This document shows positions 17,710 through 26,190 of a stretch of 64,000 nt of DNA, piece by piece. Numbering within the stretch: position 1 is the stretch's first letter; each line of letters begins with the position of its first letter. The stretch is taken from contig CAWDIH010000001.1 of assembly GCA_963802415.1 (NCBI GenBank), positions 1,116,001 through 1,180,000 of the forward strand. The letters are read 5' to 3'. The notes below the pieces were generated by a model. The model searched no databases and was not told the origin of the DNA. It saw only the letters and a program-made list of their open reading frames with translations. The DNA comes from DATAES01 sp963802415 (GTDB lineage Bacteria > Actinomycetota > Acidimicrobiia > Acidimicrobiales > JACDCH01). Made by a program: the position numbers and the translations under genes.

Positions 17710-18755
17710 GGGCTTCGGGCGCGATGGAGCGCTCAAGCATTCCCGGCGCCGACTCGCCGTCCCACGTGTAGCGGAGATGGCCTGTTGGAGCTCGAGGCCG
17801 CCGAGCGAGCTCCTTCGGCATGACCATGAAAGTCGAGAGCACTGTCTCGCCCCTGATCTCGTGGGTGGCGCCGTCGGTCGGTCTCGATCCCGAAGGACAC
17901 GTCCTGGCCGCTGGGCCGCCAGCGACGACAGCCATGGCGGGTCGACCACCCGCGCCGGCACCAGCTCGCCGTCGCCGAGGAAGACGTGGCCCTCGTTGAG
18001 CGTCGGCTTGCCGTCCTTGCGCGGCGGATACGTGATGTAGGCGAAGCCCTTGCCGCTCGGGAAGATCGCCGCCTGCCACGCGTGGCCCCAGAGGCTCGCG
18101 GGCCGCTTGCGGATGCCCTGGCGGCGGATGCGGTTGGCGCCGCCGTCGATGCGTGAACTCCTCGTCACCGATCTGCACGAACCCCGACGCGCGGCACAGC
18201 TGCTCGAACCGCCACGGGTGGCCCATCAGGTCACCCTCCTCCTGGTTGTCGAGGATCCGCTTCGCCTCGGGGAGCAGGGCGCCGTTCATCCACGGCGGCA
18301 CGGCACCGCGGAGGTCGATCTCGGCCTGGATCGGCAGGACGTCGCCTTCGCCGGGGAACTGGCCGCCGATCTGCGCGTCGACATCGAGCTCGCCGCGAGC
18401 CGTCGCCGTCGATGCGCATCCGCCACAGTCCGAACGGCTCGACCATCTCGAACGACAGCGGCCCGGCTCCGAGGATCCGCGGGCTGGCCGTCAGCGCCGG
18501 CGGGGTCGTGCACGACGCCAGGTCCGAGCAGCGTTGAACACCCGACCGTCGGCGAACGCGACGTTGATCTGGATGTCGTGGGTGTCCCACTGGTCGGCCA
18601 CCGCCTCGACCCCGCATCCGAGGCATGGCCGAGTGGCAAGCCGTCGTCCCAGATCCACGCGTTCACCGACTCGCGCATGCTCCGGGTCGTCGGGCTTCGC
18701 CGCCCACACGAGCCGAGCGACTCGTCGAAGCCGCCGCGTCAGATCGATCGCTCAT
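17699..18755 (-). pseudogene. Multiply frameshifted P450/sulfotransferase-associated conserved protein
   Basis: Reading minus-strand frames in turn rebuilds one protein of about 350 residues: ATG 18755 (with GGAGG), VWAAKPDDPEHARVGESVNAW, WDDGLPLG, DTHDIQINVAFADGRVFN, RILGAGPLSFEMVEPFGLWR, RFEQLCRASGFVQIGDEEF, FPSGKGFAYITYPPRKDGKP, NEGHVFLGDGELVPARVVDP, GETVLSTFMVMPKELARR. At least five frame changes are needed. I recall this as a DUF7064/7065-type actinobacterial protein found beside P450 and sulfotransferase genes in lipid or steroid catabolic clusters; its activity is unknown. It is convergent with the P450, overlapping it by about 10 bases. Confidence 0.6.
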
Positions 18756-18759
18756 CGCT

Positions 18760-19914
18760 ACCTCCGAGTCCAGTCGCGGCATGCGCGCCGTGTACGTCGG
18801 CGAACCGGGTGCGCACCTCGTCGAGGTCGAGCCCGAACACGTCGGGCTCAGGGTGGACGTTGTCGTCCCGGTCGCTCGGCGTTGTCGGCCCACCATCGCC
18901 TCCATCCCCGCTGCGAACTCGTCGATCACCGGCTCGCCGAGCCAGTCGTAGAGCCGGCCGACCTCACCGACCGGGTCGGTCTGCATGGCACGGAAGTCGA
19001 TGTCGAAGAAGCGATCGTCGCGCCTGGCATCGCGGAACTCGAGCAGCCGCGTCCATGCCCGTCGCCCACTGCTCGACGTTGAGGCGACCGAGGTAGTGCA
19101 GGTCGAGATCGTCGCTGAACTGCCTTGCCGACCTCGTGGTACACGTCGGCGACCGACACCATCACGTCGGTCGGGTCGCGGTGGGTCATCACGAACCGGG
19201 CGTCGGGGAACACGGCGTCGAGGTCATCGAGCCACAGCAGGTGCGACGGGCACTTCAGCCGCCACGGTCGCCGCACGGGCTCGCCCCACTGCAACAGCTT
19301 GAGCGCCCGCCGCTCGTAGCGGTAGGTCGAGGTGAGGTCGGCGTCGAGCAGCCACTCCGTGTACGACGGGAGGTGGGCGAAGGCAGGGAAGTAGTGGGCG
19401 CGGAAGTCGAGCGCCATGAGCTCCTGGCACTCCATCGGACCCGTCGGCTCGACGACGGCACCAGCGCCGCCAGCCGTGGGTTCATCTCGTTCTGGACCGC
19501 CATGCTCGCCTCGGTCTCGGCGATGCGCGGATCGGGGGGCTCGACCGTCGACGGCGGCGGGCACGGCTGGCCCGACTCCCACAGGCGAAGCGACCGAGCG
19601 TCGGGGTCCTCGGCCAGCAGGAACGACAGCGCCGTCGAGCCGGTACGAGGAAGGCTCGAGCCCGATCAGCGGCGCGTCGATCGGCTCGTCGTCGATCTCG
19701 GGATGGCGGCGGTACCAATCCTCGATCTCCAGCCGCGACCGCAGCAGCCGGGTGATGAGGCAGCGGCAGCGACCATTTCGCCGAGCTCGTTGAGCGTCGC
19801 CTCGTTGTTCACCGAGAGGACGAGACGCTCGAGACCCTCGCGGAACGAGTCGTCGCCGAAGTCGGTCAATCCCGTTTCCTCGGTCGCCGCCGCCTGCAAA
19901 TCGTCGACCCGCAC
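18760..19914 (-). pseudogene. Sulfotransferase family protein, multiply frameshifted
   Basis: Minus-strand frames assemble into an actinobacterial sulfotransferase of about 380 residues. It runs from GTG 19914 through ETGLTDFGDDSFREGLERL, EIEDWYRRHPEIDDEPIDAP, the region of the PAPS 5'-phosphosulfate loop (disordered by shifts), AVQNEMNPRLAALVPS, MECQELMALDFRAHYFPAF, WRLKCPSHLLWLDDLDAVFP, DARFVMTHRDPTDVMVSVAD (3'-phosphate site) and PVGEVGRLYDWLGEPVIDEF. Four or more indels break it. The enzyme class moves sulfate from PAPS to an alcohol. Dense breaks with intact residue conservation point to sequencing indels or very recent decay. Confidence 0.65.
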
Positions 19915-20224
19915 CGATCCCCCGGACTCTTGACGCCTGCCTCGAAGCGCACGACCCTACGGCCGGAACGAACGCGGCCGCTCGAAGAGTTCGACGCGCA
20001 GGATGTCATCAGTGCCGTCGGTCAACCGAACCCGAATGCCGATGGTTACCTCGCTGTGGTTTTTACGGCATCGGCAGCCAGCAGGGCCGCAGGCAAGCAG
20101 ACGCTCCAGCGCATGTTGGCGAGGACGAGTGATCGCGACGAGCCACATTTCGGGCGACTGGAGGCGCAGAACCATGTCAGATGCAACATCTACTGATCGG
20201 CGGCTGGGGCGTAGGGTTGGCGTC

Positions 20225-20848
20225 GTGAGTGACTGGTTCACCATCGGCGTCGAGGCTCGATGCAGCGACGGCGTGTGCGGGCGAGTGAGCCGGGTTGTGC
20301 TCGACCCGATCGCCGAGCGAGTCACTCACCTGATCGTGGAACCGGAGCACCGCGAGGGGCTCGGGCGGCTCGTCCCCGTCGAAACGGCAGAGCCGCGTAC
20401 CGACCATGTTGATCTCCGCTGTACGCGAGACGAGTTCAACCATCTCGAGATCGCGGAGGACGTGCGGTTCCTCCAGGGGGTCGAGGGCTACATGGGCTAC
20501 GAGCCGGAGGACATGCTGCTCTGGCCGTACTTCGGCGGGAACGCGAATGTGCCGGTTGTCGTCGACACGCTGCCCGTTGGCGAAGTGGCCATCGAGCGGG
20601 ACGCGGAGGTCAACGCCTCCGACGGACGGATCGGCAAGGTCGAGGGGCTCGTCGTGGATGGAGGCAACCATCACGTGTCGCACATCGTGCTGAAGGAGGG
20701 TCACCTCTTTGGGCGCAAGCAGGTCGCCATCCCCATCGCGGCTGTGAAGTCGGTAGACGAGACCGGCGTCGCATTGTCCATTCGAAGAGACGAAGTCGAC
20801 GACCTGCCTGCCGTGGATTTGCCGCGCCCCGGTCGAACGAGGTCGTAG
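20225..20848 (+). CDS. PRC-barrel domain protein
   Basis: A 207-residue protein with two PRC-like halves: FTIGVEARCSDGVCGRVSRV, then VTHLIVEPEHREGLGRLVPV, and a second half with DAEVNASDGRIGKVEGLVVD and VSHIVLKEGHLFGRKQVAIP. PRC barrels bind RNA or proteins and recur in stress-linked actinobacterial proteins. The open frame extends upstream to 20003, and an ATG at 20174 is possible. I favour GTG 20225 because similarity to the family begins right there. It is the last intact gene before the right island boundary. No partner is obvious. Confidence 0.75.
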   Translation: MSDWFTIGVEARCSDGVCGRVSRVVLDPIAERVTHLIVEPEHREGLGRLVPVETAEPRTDHVDLRCTRDEFNHLEIAEDVRFLQGVEGYMGYEPEDMLLWPYFGGNANVPVVVDTLPVGEVAIERDAEVNASDGRIGKVEGLVVDGGNHHVSHIVLKEGHLFGRKQVAIPIAAVKSVDETGVALSIRRDEVDDLPAVDLPRPGRTRS

Positions 20849-21852
20849 CGAGGTCGACCGCGGGCGGTGGTCGCTGGTCGAGTCGGTGTCCTACCGCTTG
20901 GGCCGGTCATGCCGGCACTGGCATCGGGTGCTGTCGTCGAGCCAGAAGCCAGCCCTGGACGATGAAGAAGATGCCGCCGGGCAGCGGTGTAAACCGCAAG
21001 TCCGTTGAACGATGGGTTGTCACCGAGCGCAATCAGGGCGGACGAACGTCCCGAATCGTCGACAGTCCGCCCGCGAGGAGCATCGGCCACTGCTTGCCGA
21101 ACACTGCCGCGACGGGCCGAGTCGGGACCTAGCGGCCTTGCGGCTCCGTCAGTGTGCGACGGCGGCGTTTTCCGACGGCGCACCTCGATGTTCGGGTGGG
21201 CGTCTATCCGGTCAACGAGTTACCGCGGCCTATATGGATGCGCGCGGCGTGCGGCCGTTCTGTCGCCAGCTTGGCGATATCGCTCATGGGGGTCACCGTC
21301 GCGCACATGACCGCAGTTCGGACCCGTGCCGATCCCGGGGCGCAGACCAGTCGATCGCCAGGGCCTCCTCCAGGTTCGAGCGACTCCTAACTGGCGCGAC
21401 GTTCACGGCATGGAGTGGTTCTTCTGGACGGTGGGCTTCGCCAAAGCCAGTGGCTCAGGTCACGCGCGACCCTCGACGTACGACCTGGACGTGATCGAGG
21501 TCCTGTCGAGCCTGATCGCCACGCAAGCGCGCTGCGCCCGTTCCGACACGCCAGTACGCCTGCGTCGCTGCGACCGACCGAGGTTCCCTTCGCGCCGTGG
21601 GCGCTGGAAGTCAAGACGACCTGCCGGGGATGGCGACGGCACAAGCTCACGGCACTCGAGACCGAGCACGAGCGAGACCTCGTCTTCGGTGACTTCCACC
21701 GGTGATGGGCAAGGTCGCTGCCACGGCGCGCCTTGAAACCTTGCTGCGAAAAAATGATGCCGATCGTGTGGGCACGCAGTGGGCACGAAACGCGTCGGAG
21801 CGTCCGTCGGCGAGACGTAAGCGCAGGTCACGGCGTTGACTGAGTCACTTGT
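20849..21852. other. Gene-poor right end of island
   Basis: About 1 kb with only short conflicting frames and mixed codon use. I see no family. One plus-strand frame at 21702-21845 ends RLETLLRKNDADRVGTQWAR plus a basic tail, immediately before the tRNA fragment. The place and style resemble the C-terminal tail of tyrosine integrases, but no catalytic R-H-R-Y box can be read upstream, so I do not call a gene. Confidence 0.4.
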
Positions 21853-21904
21853 GCGCTTCGGTCGCATCGAAGAGGCCGTGGGTTCGAATCCCATCACCTC
21901 CACA
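21853..21904 (+). repeat. Right attachment-site repeat: tRNA-Ala 3' fragment
   Basis: Identical over 52 bases to 10016-10067. The acceptor 5' strand and D arm are missing, so this is not a functional tRNA. It marks the right boundary of the island. Confidence 0.88.
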
Positions 21905-22002
21905 CGTGTTGTGTCGCGAGACATCCCGGACGGCATGTCTCTAACTCTCGCGAGAGGCATCCGACGAGCGAACAGCCGCGGGTCATCGCGTCGGGAGCAC
22001 TC

Positions 22003-23529
22003 CTACGCTGAGGGGGTCACAGGATTGCTGACCGTCGAGAACCCGCTCACGCCGACGGAGTTCCAGGCCCGCACCCGGAACCGGTACGTCGTCCCGTTCG
22101 TCAGTCCTCTCACCGTCTGCGTGGTCGCGGTGGACACGAAGTAACGCGGTCCCTGCGTTACGAAGCCCACGTACGGCGTGACGATGTAGCCGATGATCGG
22201 CGACCCGCCATCCGAGGCCGGTGCCGTCCACGACACCGTCGCCTGACCGTCACCCGCGACCGCGGAACCTATCGTCGGCGCCCCAGGAGCGGTGATCGGC
22301 GGCGCATAGCTGATGCGGTGGACCTCCCCACCACCGGCGTAGGACGTGTAGTAGAGCGCCTGGGTCGATCCGAAGGGACCGAACTCGAGGTGGACCGCGC
22401 TCGCGGATCCGAGGCCGGTGGCGAAGTCGACAGGGGTGGCGCCCGGGGCGCTGGGATCGAGACTGAAGATCCTGCCGCACCCGAAGTCGGCGAACAGGTA
22501 CTTACCCAGGTACGCGGCCGGCCAGTTGATGCCGTTGGGCACGAACGCGCCGCCGGTGATCGAGGTGCACCCCTCACTGCGGCCGTAGTCGAATATCGGG
22601 TTGGTCATACCTGCGGGCGGAGGGCTGCCGCAGTCGGCGGGTCCCAGCGCAGGGTTGGCGCAGGTCCCCTCGCGGACGTTCCAGCCGTAGTCGGCGCCAG
22701 ACGCTCCTTGGTCGATCTCTTCGCGGAGCCCCTGCCCCACGTCGTTGATGTAGAAACGGCCAGGCATGTTGGGGTCGAAGGCGAAGCGGTACGGGTTGCG
22801 CAGACCCCAGGCGTAGGTCTCCTGGCACCAGTTGCCCGGGGTCGTACTGCCGTCCACGTTGCAGCGTCCCGTGCCCGGTCCGGTGAAGGGGTTGCCGGCC
22901 GGGATGTTGCCGTTTCTATCGACGCGCAGGATCTTGCCGAGCAAGACGTGGCGATCGCGAGCGGCGTCGTTGAGGCCGGCGCAGTTCGTCGGAGTCGCGT
23001 AATCGCATCCGCCGTCGCCGACGCTCGCGTAGAGCAGGCCGCCGAACCGGAAGTTGAGGTCTCCTCCGTTGTGGTTGCCGGCGGTCGAGTGGATGCGGTC
23101 AATGAGCACGAACTCGCCCGACGCGACATTGCTGTCGCTCAACAACCATCGACTCACGCGATTTCGGCACGCGCCGGTCGCGCTGGTTGTGTAGTAGAGG
23201 TAGATGAAGTGGTTGCTGGTGAACATCGGATCGACGGCGACACCAAGCAGCCCTCGTTCTGAGTTGCTGCACACATTGGGCACAGTCACGGCGGGCGCCG
23301 CGACGAGGCTGCCTCCGGCCGTGACGACGCGGAGCGCGCCGCCCTGCGTCGTGATCAACATGCGTCCGTCGGGAGTGAAGGCAATCGCGGTCGGGCCGCC
23401 GACATTGAACAAGAGCGTGTCGCTGAACCCTGTGGGCACCGCGGCCGTGGCGGTGGAGACCGTGGCGATGCTCATCGCGGCCAGGCTGGCGACGAGGCTC
23501 ATGACGACGAGGAGCCTGCGACGGCGCAC
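22003..23529 (-). CDS. Secreted PQQ-type sugar dehydrogenase with C-terminal fibronectin III domain
   Basis: A 508-residue exported protein. Residues 1-30 are a classic signal peptide (RRRRLLVVMSLVASLAAMS, cleavage after ATAA). A six-bladed glucose/sorbosone dehydrogenase propeller follows: FTPDGRMLITTQGGALRV, NSERGLLGVAVDPMF, HNGGDLNFRFGGLLYASVGD with the family His, and WGLRNPYRFAFDP. The last 90 residues, after a Pro-rich joint (ITAPGAPTIGSAVAG), are an FnIII module. Paired cysteines fit an extracellular location. PQQ use is the family norm; the electron acceptor is unknown. It is the first gene right of the island and has no operon partner. Confidence 0.85.
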   Translation of the reverse strand: MRRRRLLVVMSLVASLAAMSIATVSTATAAVPTGFSDTLLFNVGGPTAIAFTPDGRMLITTQGGALRVVTAGGSLVAAPAVTVPNVCSNSERGLLGVAVDPMFTSNHFIYLYYTTSATGACRNRVSRWLLSDSNVASGEFVLIDRIHSTAGNHNGGDLNFRFGGLLYASVGDGGCDYATPTNCAGLNDAARDRHVLLGKILRVDRNGNIPAGNPFTGPGTGRCNVDGSTTPGNWCQETYAWGLRNPYRFAFDPNMPGRFYINDVGQGLREEIDQGASGADYGWNVREGTCANPALGPADCGSPPPAGMTNPIFDYGRSEGCTSITGGAFVPNGINWPAAYLGKYLFADFGCGRIFSLDPSAPGATPVDFATGLGSASAVHLEFGPFGSTQALYYTSYAGGGEVHRISYAPPITAPGAPTIGSAVAGDGQATVSWTAPASDGGSPIIGYIVTPYVGFVTQGPRYFVSTATTQTVRGLTNGTTYRFRVRAWNSVGVSGFSTVSNPVTPSA

Positions 23530-23636
23530 GGCGCACAGTGTCGCGCGGCCCCACTACCCGCGTCGGTGACGAGCGCGGGCGTCTCGAAACAGGCGTGCCC
23601 ACTGGAGCGACAGCTCCACGTCGTCTTTCGCGCGCG

Positions 23637-24065
23637 TCAGGCTGGTGGGGGTTGCCAGTCCACGCCCGGGAACCGTCCGAAGTCGTTGTCGAACGACACG
23701 ATTCCGCATCGATGCTCGATCGCCAGCGCGGCGAGGTGGGCATCGTTGACGAGATTGCCGCCTGACCCCAGTGGGCGGAGGAGACCTCGGACGATGCGCG
23801 GATGATCGATGGTGGGCTCGACCACAACCGCCGACGAGGCACCGAGCCACGCGTCGACTCGATCCATCGCCTGCTCCACGCTGAGCGGCGCGGGAAACAG
23901 GCCAACCTTCGTGGAGAGCCGCACGTAGGCGAGCACCGCCACCCACACGAACGCGACCGTGTCTGCTCCCGACAATGCGGTGTCGAGCCAGCGCACGGAG
24001 CGCTGGTGGTGCGCAGCGTCGGTGTTGACGGCGTAGAGGAGAAGGTTGGCGTCGACCAGCTTCAC
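23637..24065 (-). CDS. vapC: VapC-type PIN-domain toxin ribonuclease
   Basis: A 142-residue PIN domain. The acidic catalytic residues are in place: MKLVDANLLLYAVN (Asp5), a Glu in LSVEQAMDRV, NLVNDAHLAALAIEH (Asp in the third quarter) and IVSFDNDFGRFPGVDW near the end. PIN toxins cut tRNA or rRNA to stop growth and are silenced by a linked antitoxin. The start overlaps the antitoxin stop (ATGA), the standard vapBC order and coupling. The RNA target cannot be told from sequence. Confidence 0.92.
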   Translation of the reverse strand: MKLVDANLLLYAVNTDAAHHQRSVRWLDTALSGADTVAFVWVAVLAYVRLSTKVGLFPAPLSVEQAMDRVDAWLGASSAVVVEPTIDHPRIVRGLLRPLGSGGNLVNDAHLAALAIEHRCGIVSFDNDFGRFPGVDWQPPPA

Positions 24066-24328
24066 GAGCCAGAGCGAAGCTTGCGCACGAGCTCGTCGTC
24101 CTCGAGATCGGCGGCGATCTGAAGCGCTCGATCGAGGTTGACTCGGGACTCGCCCATCGCAGCCGTCGCCGTGCGGAACCGAGGGGTCGCGCCGGTCGGT
24201 GGCACCCCGCTGCGGATGGCATCGTTCAAGGCTTCTTTGAATGTCATCCCTCGCTCCGCCATGCGCCGGCGCACGATCTGCTCTGTGTCGGGATCGAGGG
24301 TCACGGTTGTCCGCACCGTCTGCATCAT
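24062..24328 (-). CDS. vapB: VapB-type ribbon-helix-helix antitoxin
   Basis: About 88 residues. VRTTVTLDPDTEQIVRRRM then AERGMTFKEALNDAIRSG is an RHH DNA-binding fold. The C-terminal half (RVNLDRALQIAADLEDDELVRKL) would wrap the toxin. Starts are possible at 24343, 24328 and 24325. I prefer 24328 because the upstream copies of GCATCAT then lie outside the coding part and can serve as operator. It should repress its own promoter with VapC as co-repressor, the rule for this family. Confidence 0.88.
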   Translation of the reverse strand: MMQTVRTTVTLDPDTEQIVRRRMAERGMTFKEALNDAIRSGVPPTGATPRFRTATAAMGESRVNLDRALQIAADLEDDELVRKLRSGS

Positions 24329-24360
24329 AGCATCAAACTGCATGATGACTGAGCATCATC
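24322..24360. promoter_or_regulatory. Candidate VapB operator, iterated GCATCAT motifs
   Basis: GCATCAT (24322-24328), GCATCA (24330-24335), GCATGATG (24340-24347) and GCATCATC (24353-24360) cluster at the start of vapB, giving inverted CATCAT/ATGATG pairs. RHH antitoxins bind such short repeated half-sites. Binding is inferred. Confidence 0.45.
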
Positions 24361-24447
24361 GGTCGGTGATGCCAGCGAGAGCCGGCGTCGGACACGCCGG
24401 TGTGATCACTTGACTCTGCCCTTGGGGCAGGGCTGACGATTGGCGTC

Positions 24448-25275
24448 ATGGCTCAAGTCTTGATGCGCACCGGCGAGTTCGCGCGGGCCACGTCGCTGTC
24501 GGTCAAGGCGCTTCGCGTGTACCACGACTCAGGCCTGCTCGTTCCGTCGGTGGTCGACTCCGAGACCGGGTACCGGGCCTACTCGCCGGCGCAGCTCACC
24601 GACGCGGCGATCATCCGCATCTTGCGTGAGGTCGGGGTGTCGTTGCAGGACATCCACGAGGTGCTCGAGGCCCGGGACCTCGGATTCGTCCGCAAGGTCT
24701 TGGCTGAGCAGGCCGAGCGGTTCCAGGTCGGCTTGGACGCCGTTGCCCGCATCGTCGATGACCTCTACCTCGATGACGAGGCCGATCCCGGCGGCGTCGT
24801 ACTCCGCCGGGAGACCGCGCACATCGTGCTCGTGATCCAGGACGCGCCGCTGATCGCGGACTTGGGGACCTTCCTACGTCGGAGTGAGCGAACCTTGCGG
24901 GAAGCGGCGACCACCACCGGGGCCGTGACCGCGGGGTGCTTCGGTGCGTGCTATCCGCCGCAGCTCGAGGAGGACCGCCAAGACGTAACGGCGTTCCTGC
25001 CGGTCTCCGCACCGGTCCTCGTGCCACCCGACCTCCTCGCCGGTGGGGTGCGGATCGACGAGCTGCCGGCGTGCGACGTTGCCGTCCTCGAACTCCGGGG
25101 TTCGTATTGGGGACTCGAGGGTTGCTACCGCCGACTCGGTGCGTGGGTGGCCTTCCACGCTGTGCCGTCCGGACTTCCCGTCCGAGAGCTCTACCTGACC
25201 TCAGTGGGGGAGCCCGACGACGAGGACGCGGTCACCGAGCTGCAATGGCCCGTCACGGCCACGGATGCGTCATGA
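24448..25275 (+). CDS. MerR-family regulator with GyrI-like effector domain
   Basis: A 275-residue BmrR-type regulator. The N-terminal MerR helix-turn-helix and wing (GEFARATSLSVKALRVYHDS, then ETGYRAYSPAQLTDAAIIR) is followed by a coiled-coil dimer helix to about residue 110. A C-terminal effector-binding domain of GyrI type ends with PVRELYLTSVGEPDDEDAVTELQWPV. Such proteins twist long-spacer promoters when a drug-like ligand binds. The stop overlaps the start of the alpha/beta-hydrolase gene (ATGA), so regulator and enzyme are co-expressed; an upstream or distant promoter may be the target. Confidence 0.85.
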   Translation: MAQVLMRTGEFARATSLSVKALRVYHDSGLLVPSVVDSETGYRAYSPAQLTDAAIIRILREVGVSLQDIHEVLEARDLGFVRKVLAEQAERFQVGLDAVARIVDDLYLDDEADPGGVVLRRETAHIVLVIQDAPLIADLGTFLRRSERTLREAATTTGAVTAGCFGACYPPQLEEDRQDVTAFLPVSAPVLVPPDLLAGGVRIDELPACDVAVLELRGSYWGLEGCYRRLGAWVAFHAVPSGLPVRELYLTSVGEPDDEDAVTELQWPVTATDAS

Positions 25276-26147
25276 GTCGCGAAGGCATCCCAGCCAACCT
25301 GCTCGGCGCCGAACGGTTGGAAACCAGGCTCGGACCCTTGGCTTGCGGGTCGTCCGGTCGAGGGCCGGCACTTGTCTTCGTTGCTGGCGCGCTCGCGAAT
25401 CATGACCTGTGGCGTGACGTCATCGTGTCCCTCGAGGACCGCTACCGCTGCATCACGATCGACCTCCCCCTCGGCGCGCACCCTTGGCCGCTGTACGCGG
25501 GAGCGGACCGGTCGGCAACCTCGCTGGCTCGGCTGTTGCTCGACTGCCTCGAGCTCCTCGACCTAGAAGACGCCACCGTGGTCGCCAACGACACGGCGGG
25601 CGGACTGCTCCTGCTCGGCCTCGCCACTGATCATCCGTCGCTCGGGCGTGTGAGTCGTCTCGTCCTCACGAACTGTGACAACTACGACCAGTTTCCACCG
25701 GATGCGCTGAGAGCGGCGGCCGCAGTGAGTCGGGCAGTTCCCCGACTTGGCAGAGCGCTGCTTCGGTTGCAGCTTCGCTCGTCGATGGGCCGGCGAAGGG
25801 TGGTCTCCGCCGTCGCTGCGAGCGGACTGGACGACGAGAGGGCACAATCGTTCTTCATGCCGGCGGTCCGCGATCGACGTGTGGCGGCCGATCTCGTCGC
25901 TGCATCGGCTGGCTTCCGTCCACAGCTCCTCATCGATGCGTCCAACGCGATACCCAAGTTCGACCGGCCGGTCCTTCTGATCTGGGGCGACTCGTGCGAC
26001 TTCTTCCCGATGGCGCACGCGCGGCGACTCGCTTCCGAGTTCTCGTGCGCCAGGCTGGTCGCTGTTCCCGGAGCCAAGACCTGGGTTCCAATCGACAACC
26101 CGGTCGCCGTCACCGACGCCATCGCCGAGTTCGTGCCTACGTCCTGA
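25272..26147 (+). CDS. Alpha/beta-hydrolase fold protein (Asp-nucleophile type)
   Basis: A 291-residue alpha/beta hydrolase coupled to the upstream MerR gene. The oxyanion region ALVFVAGALANHDLWRDV and the strand IDLPLGAHPWPL are normal. The nucleophile elbow reads VVANDTAGGLLLLG, with Asp in place of Ser, as in haloalkane dehalogenases and epoxide hydrolases. The acid region LLIWGDSCDFFPMAHARRL is present. At the position of the catalytic His the chain reads VPGAKTWVPIDNP with no His, so activity is doubtful or unusual. ATG at 25272 is chosen over a longer out-of-context frame. Confidence 0.75.
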   Translation: MSREGIPANLLGAERLETRLGPLACGSSGRGPALVFVAGALANHDLWRDVIVSLEDRYRCITIDLPLGAHPWPLYAGADRSATSLARLLLDCLELLDLEDATVVANDTAGGLLLLGLATDHPSLGRVSRLVLTNCDNYDQFPPDALRAAAAVSRAVPRLGRALLRLQLRSSMGRRRVVSAVAASGLDDERAQSFFMPAVRDRRVAADLVAASAGFRPQLLIDASNAIPKFDRPVLLIWGDSCDFFPMAHARRLASEFSCARLVAVPGAKTWVPIDNPVAVTDAIAEFVPTS

Positions 26148-26190
26148 CCGCGATTCGGGTCGGAGGTGACGCTGGTCTGGCAGTCGTCAG

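Larger units (their letters stand above)
10016..21904. mobile_element. tRNA-Ala-bounded genomic island (~11.9 kb), integrase not found
   Basis: The intact tRNA gene at the left and a lone 52-bp copy of its 3' part at the right form perfect direct repeats, the footprint of a tRNA-targeting integrative element. Content between them is metabolic: F420-type oxidoreductase, SDR, two amidohydrolases, TetR, acetoacetate-decarboxylase-like, P450, sulfotransferase and a PRC-barrel protein. No intact tyrosine recombinase, relaxase or phage gene is visible. The element is either decayed or the integrase lies in the unreadable stretch 20849-21852. The boundary claim rests on the repeats; transfer history is inferred. 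Confidence 0.7.

Noticed and set aside
19957..20325. Minus-strand ORF ending RVRLTDGTDDILRVELFERP
   Set aside because: The tail looks protein-like, but there is no family match, and the ORF overlaps the start of the PRC-barrel gene; possibly another remnant, not supportable.
21702..21845. Possible integrase C-terminal tail (RLETLLRKNDADRVGTQWAR)
   Set aside because: The position next to the right repeat is suggestive, but no recombinase catalytic motif can be read upstream and codon bias is poor, so no gene is called.
22318..23262. 314-codon plus-strand ORF over the sugar dehydrogenase
   Set aside because: Antisense shadow; the minus strand encodes a signal peptide and dehydrogenase motifs.
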